Shown here: positions 17,921 through 25,723 of the stretch, piece by piece
Position numbering within the stretch: position 1 is the stretch's first letter
Layout: every line of letters starts with the position of its first letter
Origin: Candidatus Binatia bacterium
GTDB taxonomy: Bacteria; Desulfobacterota; Binatia; UBA9968
NCBI GenBank assembly: GCA_036504975.1
Contig: DASXUF010000089.1
Span: 1-57,880 of the forward strand
Direction: 5' to 3'
Length of the DNA: 57,880 nt
Notes under the pieces: model-generated
Seen by the model: only the letters and a program-made list of their open reading frames with translations
Told to the model about the DNA's origin: nothing
Database searches by the model: none
Translations under genes and position numbers: made by a program

Positions 17921-18244
17921 TTATCCGCCAAGGTCCTTCCTCTTCGCCTCAAATTCTTCTTTATTGATCTCGCCACGCGCATATCGTTGGCGCAGGATTT
18001 CGAGCGCCGAGTCAGAACGCGATTCCTTGCCCTGACCCAGGAGCCAGCGGATGCCGATTACAAGGCCTACGATCACCAAAACCCAGAATAGAAGCATCAA
18101 TAACATCATGCCGAATCCCCAGGCGCCCCACCACATAGGATGCATACCCCATCCCCACTCGTAGGAACGCTCCTGGGCCAATGCCGCCATCGGGATCAAC
18201 CAACCGGTCAGCACGCCTATCAACGGCTTCGCCAGTCGTTCCAT
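17921..18244 (-). CDS. SHOCT-domain membrane protein, copy 1
   Basis: 107 residues: a signal or first membrane segment, a Met/Trp-rich stretch (WGWGMHPMWWGAWGFGMM), a membrane helix (LLFWVLVIVGLVIGIRWLL) and a C-terminal SHOCT domain (ALEILRQRYARGEINKEEFE). SHOCT modules are short C-terminal helices thought to mediate oligomerisation. Related proteins are at 35496-35819 and 39416-39652 in the same region. The Met-rich segment suggests a copper-related role, by inference. Confidence 0.75.
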   Translation of the reverse strand: MERLAKPLIGVLTGWLIPMAALAQERSYEWGWGMHPMWWGAWGFGMMLLMLLFWVLVIVGLVIGIRWLLGQGKESRSDSALEILRQRYARGEINKEEFEAKRKDLGG

Positions 18245-18344
18245 AATATTCCCCCTTGCTCTCGATGTAATTTGCTTAACCCCACCTACACCATCCCATA
18301 AAGCTTTGAGATCGGTTTCGAACCAAGCGTCTCTGAACCAACCT

Positions 18345-18764
18345 CTACTGCGTCTTCTTCGTTCCCACCTTCATCCGCTCCGACATCTGCTTCATCATTC
18401 CCGACATGTCGCCCATCATCTTCGACATGTTCTCCATCTCTTCCGGCGTCATCTTGCCGCTTCCCATCATTTGTCCCATGTCGCCCATCATGCCGGACAT
18501 CCCGCCCATCATTTTCCCCATGTTTTTCGTTTCCTCGCCCTTCATCATGCCTTTGCCTTTCATCATCCCGCCCATCCCCTTCCGCATCTCTCCCATCTTT
18601 CCCTGCATCTCCTTCATTTGTCCCATCATCATCCCTCCGCCTTTCATCTCCTCGCCTTTCATAGGCATCCCTTCTTTCATGGGCATGTCCTTTTTTTCCT
18701 GGGCCAGCACTGGCAGAGAGCCGACGGCTCCCGCTAAAATGATCGGTAAAATAAACTTCTTCAT
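18345..18764 (-). CDS. methionine-rich periplasmic protein
   Basis: 139 residues after the ATG at 18764, which has AGGAGGGG six bases upstream. A signal peptide (MKKFILPIILAGAVGSLPVL) precedes a strikingly low-complexity mature part made almost entirely of Met, Gly, Lys and Glu (repeats such as KGEEMKGGGMMMGQMKEMQG). Methionine-rich periplasmic proteins bind Cu(I)/Ag(I), as in CopK-, CusF- or PcoE-like carriers, so a copper-sequestering role is the most likely reading, by inference. A longer upstream extension in frame would cross the adjacent intergenic region and is not credible. Confidence 0.78.
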   Translation of the reverse strand: MKKFILPIILAGAVGSLPVLAQEKKDMPMKEGMPMKGEEMKGGGMMMGQMKEMQGKMGEMRKGMGGMMKGKGMMKGEETKNMGKMMGGMSGMMGDMGQMMGSGKMTPEEMENMSKMMGDMSGMMKQMSERMKVGTKKTQ

Positions 18765-18820
18765 GATCCCCTCCTTTTGGGTTTTTGTTGGTAGCACAGT
18801 CATTCCTTTACCGCTTAAAC

Positions 18821-19081
18821 CTATCCCCATCTCTTGTTGTAAAAATTGTAGATCGGCGTGAAGACCAGCCCCACATAAACGCCGTAAAGAAAACTTTCGA
18901 TCAGTCCGATGAAGAAACTGCCGACGCTTAACCACTTGAACCCCGGAAGCGTAATCTCAAGGAACTGCACAAGATGCATACTTTCCGGCACGATCAGGCC
19001 GTAGAGCACACAGACAACAAAACTGAAGGTTGTAAATGTCGCCATCGTCCAGGTGACGACACGTATATTGAGCGGGTTCAT
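18821..19081 (-). CDS. small DUF5676-like membrane protein, copy 2
   Basis: 86 residues from the ATG at 19081, preceded by AAGGAGG with good spacing. Three hydrophobic segments and a terminal VFTPIYNFYNKRWG. The same length and general layout as the protein at 17045-17305. Function is unknown; it sits between the Met-rich protein and a small Gly/His-rich membrane protein in the same orientation. Confidence 0.68.
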   Translation of the reverse strand: MNPLNIRVVTWTMATFTTFSFVVCVLYGLIVPESMHLVQFLEITLPGFKWLSVGSFFIGLIESFLYGVYVGLVFTPIYNFYNKRWG

Positions 19082-19147
19082 TTTCGTCCTCCTTGAAGGA
19101 GCGCGATTTGCTGTTTCTGGCACACGGCGGATGTTTGGAGCCTCCAC

Positions 19148-19312
19148 TCAATGTTGGTGTCCGCCGCCCTCTTCGGGCTTTTTCTTCTCATCCCCACCGC
19201 CGTGCCGACGCCCGCCGCCATGTCCCCCACAGCCCATTCCCGAAGAATGCATCCAGATAAAAAACACGAAGACGACGATCCAAAACCAGTTATTCTGCAA
19301 GAACTCTCCCAT
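19148..19312 (-). CDS. small Gly/His-rich membrane protein (54 aa)
   Basis: Translated by eye: MGEFLQNNWFWIVVFVFFIW forms one membrane helix, followed by a tail of Gly, His, Arg and Lys residues (GCGGHGGGRRHGGG, ending GGGHQH). A good ribosome binding site (AAAGGAG) lies nine bases before the ATG. The His/Cys-containing tail could bind a metal ion at the membrane surface. Similar tiny proteins often accompany DUF2933 and efflux genes. Too short to assign further. Confidence 0.65.
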   Translation of the reverse strand: MGEFLQNNWFWIVVFVFFIWMHSSGMGCGGHGGGRRHGGGDEKKKPEEGGGHQH

Positions 19313-19389
19313 AACCGTTCTCCTTTCTTGCGTTGGTTTTTCTCAACCCATATCGAGAAAACGCAACTGCCCACCTAATCCCGGAGAGT

Positions 19390-20241
19390 TTACCCTTTCC
19401 CTCTTGCCATCATCTCCAGCCGGGCAATCCGCTCCTCCAGCGGTGGATGTGTGCTGAACAGATTCATCAGACCTCCGCCCGTCAAGGGACTCACAATAAA
19501 CATGTGCGCGGTGGCAGGATTGGCCTCCATCGGAATCTTTTCTACTCCCCGTTTAAGTTTCTTGAGAGCACTGGCCAGACTTAAAGGATCATCAGAAATA
19601 CTCGCCCCTGTTGCATCTGCCCCGTACTCGCGACTGCGAGAGATTGCTAATTGGACCAGCATAGCCGCCAGCGGCGCCAGGATAATCATAGCCAGGGCAA
19701 CGATCGGATTGCCGCCCTCCCGGCGGTCACTACCTCTTCCTCCGAAAATCAACCCCCATTGCGCTATATAGGCGAGCATCGAAATTGCGCCGGCCATCGT
19801 CGCGGCGATGGTGCCGATAAGGATGTCGCGATTCTTGACATGGGAAAGTTCGTGAGCCAGGACTCCTCGCAGCTCGGACTCACTGAGAATATCCAAAATG
19901 CCTTCCGTGACGGCCACGGCAGCATGTTTCTCATCTCTGCCTGTGGCGAAGGCGTTCGGAGACTCCTGAGGAATCACGTAGACTTTCGGCATGGGCATAT
20001 GAGCGCGCAACGTCAAGTCTTGAACGATGCGGTGGAGCTTCGGGGCCTCCTCCAGGCTAATTTCTTTCGCCCCATACATGCGCAGAACAATTTTATCACT
20101 GAACCAGTAACTCACCCCGTTCATGACCAGAGCAAAGAGAAAAGCCGTCACCATGCCGCTTTCTCCTCCTAATGCGCCGCCGGCCGTTACCAGAATCACA
20201 GTCAGAAGCGCCATTAAAAACGTCGTCTTAAGCGTGTTCAT
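19390..20241 (-). CDS. htpX: membrane zinc metalloprotease HtpX
   Basis: 283-residue M48-family protease of the inner membrane that degrades misfolded membrane proteins, often induced by envelope or metal stress. Two N-terminal membrane helices precede the zinc motif HELSH (130-134), with the third ligand in [12 protein letters not shown] second membrane hairpin follows the zinc motif. A ribosome binding site (GAGGAGATGAGG) precedes the ATG. Its placement together with FtsH inside a copper-handling region suggests a membrane quality-control role under metal stress. Confidence 0.92.
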   Translation of the reverse strand: MNTLKTTFLMALLTVILVTAGGALGGESGMVTAFLFALVMNGVSYWFSDKIVLRMYGAKEISLEEAPKLHRIVQDLTLRAHMPMPKVYVIPQESPNAFATGRDEKHAAVAVTEGILDILSESELRGVLAHELSHVKNRDILIGTIAATMAGAISMLAYIAQWGLIFGGRGSDRREGGNPIVALAMIILAPLAAMLVQLAISRSREYGADATGASISDDPLSLASALKKLKRGVEKIPMEANPATAHMFIVSPLTGGGLMNLFSTHPPLEERIARLEMMARGKG

Positions 20242-20256
20242 TCCCTCATCTCCTCT

Positions 20257-20679
20257 TTATTGAAGGTCCCAAAGAAAACTTCGCTCCTTGATTCCCGCGA
20301 CATCTTTAATCACAAGCTCCAACCGCTTGGCCGGGGCCGAGACTTTGGGAAACACAACCGCAATTTCGCGGTGGTGACCGCTCCCCTTGTTCTCCACGCG
20401 GACCGGCTGGTAAGTTTTGCCCGTGTCGTCGCGCAGCAGGCTCAGCGTCTTTAGATCGTAAGCATCGAGGTTGACCGCGTGAGTGTCCAGGACCACTTCA
20501 AAGCGGGTTTCATCTGTATTCTGGGAATGAGGATACGTTACGTTTACGGTGACGCCTCCGCCGGAATTACTGCGCGTTATTCCGGCGGGCGCGGATTCCG
20601 ACGCGCCGACAATTTCGGTGTACCCGAACAAAACGCTACTCAGGATAAATCCTGTCACCAAAACTTTGATGGCTTTCAT
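20257..20679 (-). CDS. secreted hypothetical protein
   Basis: 140 residues with a signal peptide (MKAIKVLVTGFILSSVLFGY) and a mature beta-rich domain. The mature part includes TRFEVVLDTHAVNLDAYDLK, KTYQPVRVENKGSG and ELVIKDVAGIKERSFLWDL. The sequence has the feel of a periplasmic immunoglobulin-like domain, but I do not recognise a named family. It lies between ftsH and htpX in the same direction, with 15- and 27-base gaps, so it likely shares their transcript. Confidence 0.65.
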   Translation of the reverse strand: MKAIKVLVTGFILSSVLFGYTEIVGASESAPAGITRSNSGGGVTVNVTYPHSQNTDETRFEVVLDTHAVNLDAYDLKTLSLLRDDTGKTYQPVRVENKGSGHHREIAVVFPKVSAPAKRLELVIKDVAGIKERSFLWDLQ

Positions 20680-20706
20680 AAAAGGGTTTCCTCCTTCATC
20701 TCTCCG

Positions 20707-22635
20707 TTACTCCCTGTTCTCCTGGGGTTCCGCCGACGTGGAAATTTCTTCTAGTCTTTTTCTTCCCCTAATGGTCACAAGATTCCTGACCTTAAGAATC
20801 GATTGCAGCTCAGGTCTTTCAACGACCTCCTTTTTCAAAAGGAGCTTTGCCAGTTCCTCCAGGGCCACGCGATAGGAGCCAAGAATCTCCGTCACCTTGA
20901 TGTGCGCCTCCGACAAAATCTTCTTCACCTCCTCATCGACAATCCGCGCCGTATCGTCGCTGTACTCCTTTTGGCTCTGCATCGGTATGGGAAGGAACAT
21001 CGGAGCCCTCGGACCTTCCAGAGAAACCAGACCCAACTTTTCGCTCATGCCGAACTGCGTGATCATGGTTCTGGCAATCTCGGTCGCCCGCTGGAGATCG
21101 TTCTGCGCGCCCGTGGAAACATCCCCGAAGATCATCTCCTCGGCGACTCTTCCGCCCAGAAGAATGTAGATCCGCGCCAGCAGCTCGGAGCGTTTCAGGA
21201 TATAGCGGTCTTCGGTCGGTAACTGCTGCGTGTAGCCGAGGGCGGCTACCCCACGCGGAATAATCGAGATTTTCGATACCGGGTCCGAACCGGGAGTAAG
21301 CTCGGCAACCAAGGCATGGCCCGATTCATGGTAGGCGACCGTTTCCTTCTCTTTCGGGCTCATGACCCTGCTTTTCTTTTGCAACCCCGCTACGACCCGC
21401 TCAATCGCCTCATCGAAGTCGGCCATCTCCACCGCGTCTTTTCCCTGACGCGCGGCTAGAAGAGCGGCCTCGTTGACGATGTTGGCCAAATCGGCGCCGA
21501 CAAATCCCGGCGTCTTGGCTGCTATGACGCTGAGATCGGCGCTCGAAGAGAGCTTGATCTTCTTTGCGTGGAGTTGAAGAATTTTCTCGCGCCCTTTAAC
21601 GTCGGGACGATCGACCAGGACCTGACGATCGAATCTCCCCGGCCTCAGCAAGGCGGGATCTAAAATCTCGGGCCGGTTGGTTGCGGCCATGATGATGACT
21701 CCCTTATTGGGATCGAAGCCGTCCATCTCGGCCAGGAGCTGATTCAGAGTTTGTTCGCGTTCGTCGTTGCTGGAAAGGACATTCATGCCCCTGGCTTTGC
21801 CCAGAGCATCAAGCTCATCGATGAAGATAATGCTTGGAGAATGTTCCACAGCCTGAGAGAATAGATCTCTGACTCGCGCGGCTCCCACACCGACGAACAT
21901 TTCAACAAAGTCGGACCCGGAGATACTGAAGAAGGCGACGTTGGCCTCACCCGCCACCGCCCGCGCAAGCAAAGTCTTTCCGGTGCCCGGAGGACCAAGG
22001 AGCAGCACGCCTTTCGGGATGTGACCGCCAAGCCGCTGGTATTTTTCCGGCGTCTTGAGAAACTCCACGACCTCGACAAGCTCTTCCTCCGCCTCATCGA
22101 TGCCGGCCACGTCGGCGAAGGTCACGCCTGTTTTCTTTTCGATATAGACTTTCGCCTTGCTCTTGCCGATCTGCATCAATCCGCTCTGGGCGCCCATTTT
22201 TTTCATCAGAAAGCCCCACAACAGAAAAAACAGAGCCGTGGGAACTACCCAGGACAGGATCGTCGAGAGCCAGTTGTTAGATAGCTCCCCCTGAAACGGA
22301 ATGCGGGCTTTTTCGAGCTCATCCGTCAAACCCGGATCTTCGACCCTGACGGTGTTAAACGGATGGGGCTTCTTTCCTTCCTTTACTTCCGGAGAGGCGT
22401 CTTTGAGTTTTTCTGCGGGAAAAACCTGCTTAACCCCCTCAGCCTTCACGGTCCCGCGAACGATTTTCTCTCCGATGGCTAGATTTTCGACCAGACCTTT
22501 CTGAACCAGATCTTTAAACTGACTGTATGTAATGGTCTGGGTGTGGGGCGTCGCGAAGTAATTTTGGACCATCATTATGATGAGAAAAGCTACCAAGAAG
22601 TATCCGACTGAAAACTGCTGTTGCTTCTTTTCCAT
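20707..22635 (-). CDS. ftsH: ATP-dependent zinc metalloprotease FtsH
   Basis: 642 residues from the ATG at 22635. Membrane-anchored hexameric AAA protease that degrades damaged or unassembled membrane proteins and short-lived regulators. Two N-terminal membrane helices flank a periplasmic domain. Then come the AAA module with Walker A GPPGTGKT (214-221), Walker [11 protein letters not shown] and the arginine-finger region, and the zinc site HESGH (436-440). In the periplasmic domain the stretch [15 protein letters not shown] departs from the housekeeping form, and the C-terminus is short. This may be a second, specialised FtsH; whether another copy exists elsewhere cannot be seen. Confidence 0.93.
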   Translation of the reverse strand: MEKKQQQFSVGYFLVAFLIIMMVQNYFATPHTQTITYSQFKDLVQKGLVENLAIGEKIVRGTVKAEGVKQVFPAEKLKDASPEVKEGKKPHPFNTVRVEDPGLTDELEKARIPFQGELSNNWLSTILSWVVPTALFFLLWGFLMKKMGAQSGLMQIGKSKAKVYIEKKTGVTFADVAGIDEAEEELVEVVEFLKTPEKYQRLGGHIPKGVLLLGPPGTGKTLLARAVAGEANVAFFSISGSDFVEMFVGVGAARVRDLFSQAVEHSPSIIFIDELDALGKARGMNVLSSNDEREQTLNQLLAEMDGFDPNKGVIIMAATNRPEILDPALLRPGRFDRQVLVDRPDVKGREKILQLHAKKIKLSSSADLSVIAAKTPGFVGADLANIVNEAALLAARQGKDAVEMADFDEAIERVVAGLQKKSRVMSPKEKETVAYHESGHALVAELTPGSDPVSKISIIPRGVAALGYTQQLPTEDRYILKRSELLARIYILLGGRVAEEMIFGDVSTGAQNDLQRATEIARTMITQFGMSEKLGLVSLEGPRAPMFLPIPMQSQKEYSDDTARIVDEEVKKILSEAHIKVTEILGSYRVALEELAKLLLKKEVVERPELQSILKVRNLVTIRGRKRLEEISTSAEPQENRE

Positions 22636-22659
22636 GCCTTGACTCCCTTTCACGACTCT

Positions 22660-22968
22660 CTAGTGTGGCTGCACGGGATGTTGGCCGAAAGAGCCGCTGC
22701 CGGGCGCGCCCCCTGAAGATGGGTCCTTCGTCGCGCAGCGATACGCACGATCCACCGAATCCATGAGCTTCTGCATATTCTCCCCGGTGAAATTTGCGGG
22801 ATTTTTCATTTGTTCTCCGTGCAAAGGCTTTGTCTCCTCCAACCAGCCCGCGGCGCAATCCAGCCTGCCTTCGAGGATTTTGATCCTGCGATACTCCACA
22901 ACCGCCACAGTGCCGGCCACTGTGGTAATCACGATGAGAGAGATGACCTTCCAATTTTTTCGCAGCAT
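22660..22968 (-). CDS. small membrane-anchored hypothetical protein
   Basis: 102 residues from the ATG at 22968: MLRKNWKVISLIVITTVAGT forms an anchor, followed by a mainly helical, hydrophilic part with three Cys (LDCAAGWLEETK, RAYRCATK) and a Gly/Ser/Pro-rich C-terminus. No recognised family. It lies 24 bases upstream of ftsH in reading direction, so it is probably co-transcribed. A longer frame begins at 23130, but the extra part overlaps the end of the neighbouring gene and lacks a start signal. Confidence 0.5.
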   Translation of the reverse strand: MLRKNWKVISLIVITTVAGTVAVVEYRRIKILEGRLDCAAGWLEETKPLHGEQMKNPANFTGENMQKLMDSVDRAYRCATKDPSSGGAPGSGSFGQHPVQPH

Positions 22969-23054
22969 AACCTTGCTTCCCCAACCGTTAGGCACACTGT
23001 CGGCGCACGTAGCCGCAAGCCGGACTGAAATAGCCGGCGATGAACGGTTAGTCG

Positions 23055-23462
23055 TTAGATGCGCAGGATGGAAAGAGCGAGGTAGATGGGTACAACGTCC
23101 GGGGATCTGTCGAAAATGCTTCTCCGCCAATGAACGCTTTTCTCGTCGCCTGCGGCAGATCGCATAACTGAAGAATCGGCGAAGTTAAGACGGATCTCTC
23201 CCGTTAAGTTGATGGAGCGAGACTGGGACGACGAGTCCATTGATTCTATAATGCAAGCCGGACCGGGACACTCAAGATTTGGCGATGAATGGTCTAATGC
23301 GAGGTCATGATAAGTCGTATGGCTCTCCACATCCGAAACGGCGCCCTGGTATGAATCATCTTCTTCATGAAGACACTGCAGCACCGCCCACGCCACGCTG
23401 TAATAGGCAAGCGTGAGCGAGAGAAGGGTTGCCGCAAATGTCTTGAAGAAACGAGCCGTCAT
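23055..23462 (-). CDS. small secreted Cys/His-containing hypothetical protein, paralogue 1
   Basis: 135 residues from the ATG at 23462 (MTARFFKTFAATLLSLTLAY signal segment). The mature part carries CLHEEDD, a cluster of acidic and His residues, ECPGPACIIES and a C-terminal LALSILRI. The protein at 31543-31962 has the same plan: CLDEDH, a His-rich stretch, TIHC, and a terminal LFLSVFRI. They are likely paralogues or members of one family found beside metal-efflux operons. I do not recognise a name. Conserved Cys and His hint at metal binding. Confidence 0.55.
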   Translation of the reverse strand: MTARFFKTFAATLLSLTLAYYSVAWAVLQCLHEEDDSYQGAVSDVESHTTYHDLALDHSSPNLECPGPACIIESMDSSSQSRSINLTGEIRLNFADSSVMRSAAGDEKSVHWRRSIFDRSPDVVPIYLALSILRI

Positions 23463-23622
23463 ATCCCGACAACTGAGCATGAATTATGCCACGGTTTTCG
23501 TAAGACTTTTCATAAGCCAGTCGCCCATTTTTTTGTCAGGATTGCGAATCGAGACGATGATCTTCGCAAGTTTAGGAAATACGTCTTTCTTCGTGACCGG
23601 AGTAGTAACTCGCAGGTCTTCT

Positions 23623-24411
23623 TCAAGTTAATCTGATTCGCCCCGGTTCTTGATACCAAAACAAGCTGATTCCGAGAATGACCGACGCCAGACTGATCCA
23701 CTGGTACTCCGTCATGCCAAGACCCACTACGGGATTTGCACGCCAGAATTCGACGATAAACCGCATTGACCCCGCAAGAACTAGATAAAGGTAAAAGATT
23801 GTTCCCGGAGGGTGAGGTCTTTTTCTAAGAACCCAGAGGATCGAAAAAACGAACAGTGACTGAATCATCTCATAGAGTTGTGTCGGGTGTACGCGCACTC
23901 CCAGCGGATACGGCAGGCCGGTCAGCGGATCCGCCCATCCTGCCACTGCTTTGGGGAAGGCCATCCCCCAGGGCGCTCCGGTAACCTTGCCCCACGTCGC
24001 ATCGCCGGCGAGAAAGCAACCGATACGTCCGATACCGTAACTCAGAGCAAGAGCCGGAGCCGCCATGTCTCCGGCGCGAGCTAGAGGCATTTTGTGTTTG
24101 CTGAAAAGCCAGGCCGCCGCCAGCCCCCCTCCAAGCAGACCCCCGTACCAGCTAAAACCAGCCCCGCTAAGCAGGAAATCAAACGGCGCGCGCGTGAAGC
24201 TCTCCCATTCTTCCAAGGTGAAGAGCAACCGGGCGCCAAGTAATCCCCCGATCGCACCGGCAATGACGACGCTGCCGGCAAGATCAGGATCATGGCCGTA
24301 GCGTTTCAGTTCGAGACGGAGAATCCACGCGCCTGCGAAAGCCGCGAGAGCCCAGAGAAGACCCAGGCTATAAATGGTCAGCGGGCCGATCTTGAAAAGA
24401 ACAGGATACAT
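23623..24411 (-). CDS. lgt: prolipoprotein diacylglyceryl transferase
   Basis: 262-residue inner-membrane enzyme that moves a diacylglyceryl group from phosphatidylglycerol to the lipobox Cys of prolipoproteins. It has seven predicted membrane segments and family signatures AGAIGGLLGARLLF and GRIGCFLAGDATWG, the latter covering the conserved catalytic region. Length is normal. It sits in the metal cluster upstream of ftsH; the nearby cytochrome c and the substrate-binding protein at 54548 carry lipoboxes that would be its substrates. A second housekeeping lgt elsewhere is possible. Confidence 0.9.
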   Translation of the reverse strand: MYPVLFKIGPLTIYSLGLLWALAAFAGAWILRLELKRYGHDPDLAGSVVIAGAIGGLLGARLLFTLEEWESFTRAPFDFLLSGAGFSWYGGLLGGGLAAAWLFSKHKMPLARAGDMAAPALALSYGIGRIGCFLAGDATWGKVTGAPWGMAFPKAVAGWADPLTGLPYPLGVRVHPTQLYEMIQSLFVFSILWVLRKRPHPPGTIFYLYLVLAGSMRFIVEFWRANPVVGLGMTEYQWISLASVILGISLFWYQEPGRIRLT

Positions 24412-24423
24412 AAAGATGATACG

Positions 24424-24924
24424 CTAGTGCCGCATCTGCTCACCCGATGTTTGTCCTTTGAGGGATGCTATGTAAGAGGCGAGGTCCGCCACCTGCTTAG
24501 CGGTGAACGTATCACTGTAATCCGGCATCTTGGACTTGCCGTCTTCTCCGAGATAGCTCAGCTCCTTGGCTTTCGGATCGATCGCTGCGTTCGGATTGAT
24601 AATGGACTCGGCAAAGAACTCCGGCGGGTGCATTCCTGCCATCTGCGACAGCTCCGGGCCGACTCCTTTTTCTCCGTCTGCCACGCCTGGGAATTTTTCA
24701 CCTTTGACTTCATGGCATTTGTAGCACTCCGCCTCGATAAAGAGCTTCCGCCCTTCGACCGGATCACCTTGCGGCAAAGTAAATTTCCAGTCGGATGTCA
24801 TACCATGCATGTCCATCTTCTGGTTGGCCACCTCATCGTTTTTCTGACGCCTGGAACATGCGCCAGACAAAAGTCCTCCGATGATGACGGCAATTAAAAA
24901 GGTTGCGAAAAGAAACCGCCTCAT
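24424..24924 (-). CDS. c-type cytochrome lipoprotein
   Basis: 166 residues from the ATG at 24924. The signal ends in the lipobox GLLSGAC (Cys 23), so the protein should be anchored by lipid. One haem site, CYKCH (67-71), lies in EGRKLFIEAECYKCHEVKG; a distal axial Met is likely in GKSKMPDYSDTF. The overall pattern is a single-haem class I cytochrome related to cytochrome c oxidase subunits and electron shuttles. It lies seven nucleotides before lgt in reading direction order (gap 24412-24423). Confidence 0.85.
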   Translation of the reverse strand: MRRFLFATFLIAVIIGGLLSGACSRRQKNDEVANQKMDMHGMTSDWKFTLPQGDPVEGRKLFIEAECYKCHEVKGEKFPGVADGEKGVGPELSQMAGMHPPEFFAESIINPNAAIDPKAKELSYLGEDGKSKMPDYSDTFTAKQVADLASYIASLKGQTSGEQMRH

Positions 24925-24945
24925 CTCAACGACCTCCAATGCGCC

Positions 24946-25359
24946 TCAGTGGTGTGAAAATCGTATATGATGCCATTGATCCTTCACTTTCAGGCTCACG
25001 ACCGCGGTGTCCCAATCACTTGCGCCTTTGATGGGCTCTCCTTTATATACCACTGCCTCTTTGGGGTCTTTCACCGCTTTCAATCCCCGGCTGTGCTGTT
25101 CTCCGTCATGTCCCTTTACGGTCAGCTTGGTTTCCAAATCAGTCCGCTCCAGGGGTTTCATGGCTTTATCGTAGAGGTAAAGCTTGGGCTGACCGGTCTT
25201 ATCGATCAGGAACTCAACGTGCATCCCTTCCGCCTCTCGTACGATTCCACCGTGAGGTGTCTTATGGCCGTGCTCATCGGCGGTCTCGTCAGCATGCACT
25301 ACGCCAAATAACACAATCAGAAATGACAGAAACGAAAAAACTACCATCTTGAAATACAT
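24946..25359 (-). CDS. periplasmic His-rich protein of the efflux operon
   Basis: 137 residues with a signal peptide (MVVFSFLSFLIVLFGVVHA). The mature part opens HGHKTPHGGIVREAEGMHVE, a short His-rich segment followed by a beta-rich domain, ending WHHIRFSHH. This 'HGG.V....G.H.E' opening is typical of small periplasmic proteins encoded alongside CzcA/CusA genes and probably binds the exported metal. It is separated from the PII-like gene by 37 bases. I do not have a firm family name. Confidence 0.7.
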   Translation of the reverse strand: MYFKMVVFSFLSFLIVLFGVVHADETADEHGHKTPHGGIVREAEGMHVEFLIDKTGQPKLYLYDKAMKPLERTDLETKLTVKGHDGEQHSRGLKAVKDPKEAVVYKGEPIKGASDWDTAVVSLKVKDQWHHIRFSHH

Positions 25360-25396
25360 GAACGTTAAACCTCCTTTTCCCCTCCTACTCTACTTT

Positions 25397-25711
25397 CTAC
25401 GATTCCTTGGAACTCAGTCTAGTTTTCAAAGAGACGACGCTTTGAAGATCAAAAACCGACAGCATGCCATCACCTGCCCGACCCGTGGAGCCGCTTTTGA
25501 CGATTTCATTCACCACGCTTTCCACTTGTTCGTTCTCGGCGATCACTTCGAGCTTATGGTGGCCGCCGTGAATCAACGGTTCGTATAGATGCCAATGCTC
25601 ACCGTAGCCGCGCACGGGATACACGGTGCATCCACCGACGCCAGCCTTGTTCAGTTGGCGTGCGATCTGTTCGATCTTGTCCGACCGGACTACAGCCCAT
25701 ATCATCTTCAT
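25397..25711 (-). CDS. PII-like signalling protein linked to RND efflux pump
   Basis: 104 residues with the PII-fold core: MKMIWAVVRSDKIEQIARQL (first beta-alpha unit), a T-loop region YGEHWHLYEPLIHGGHHKLE and the B-loop TGRAGDGMLSVF. The classical uridylylated Tyr of GlnB cannot be confirmed. The T-loop is unusually rich in His and aromatic residues, which could bind a metal ion. PII-like genes next to CzcA-type pumps are known in several genomes and are thought to sense metal or nucleotide status. It lies 12 bases after the pump gene, in the same operon. Confidence 0.78.
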   Translation of the reverse strand: MKMIWAVVRSDKIEQIARQLNKAGVGGCTVYPVRGYGEHWHLYEPLIHGGHHKLEVIAENEQVESVVNEIVKSGSTGRAGDGMLSVFDLQSVVSLKTRLSSKES

Positions 25712-25723
25712 CGCTTTCTCCCC

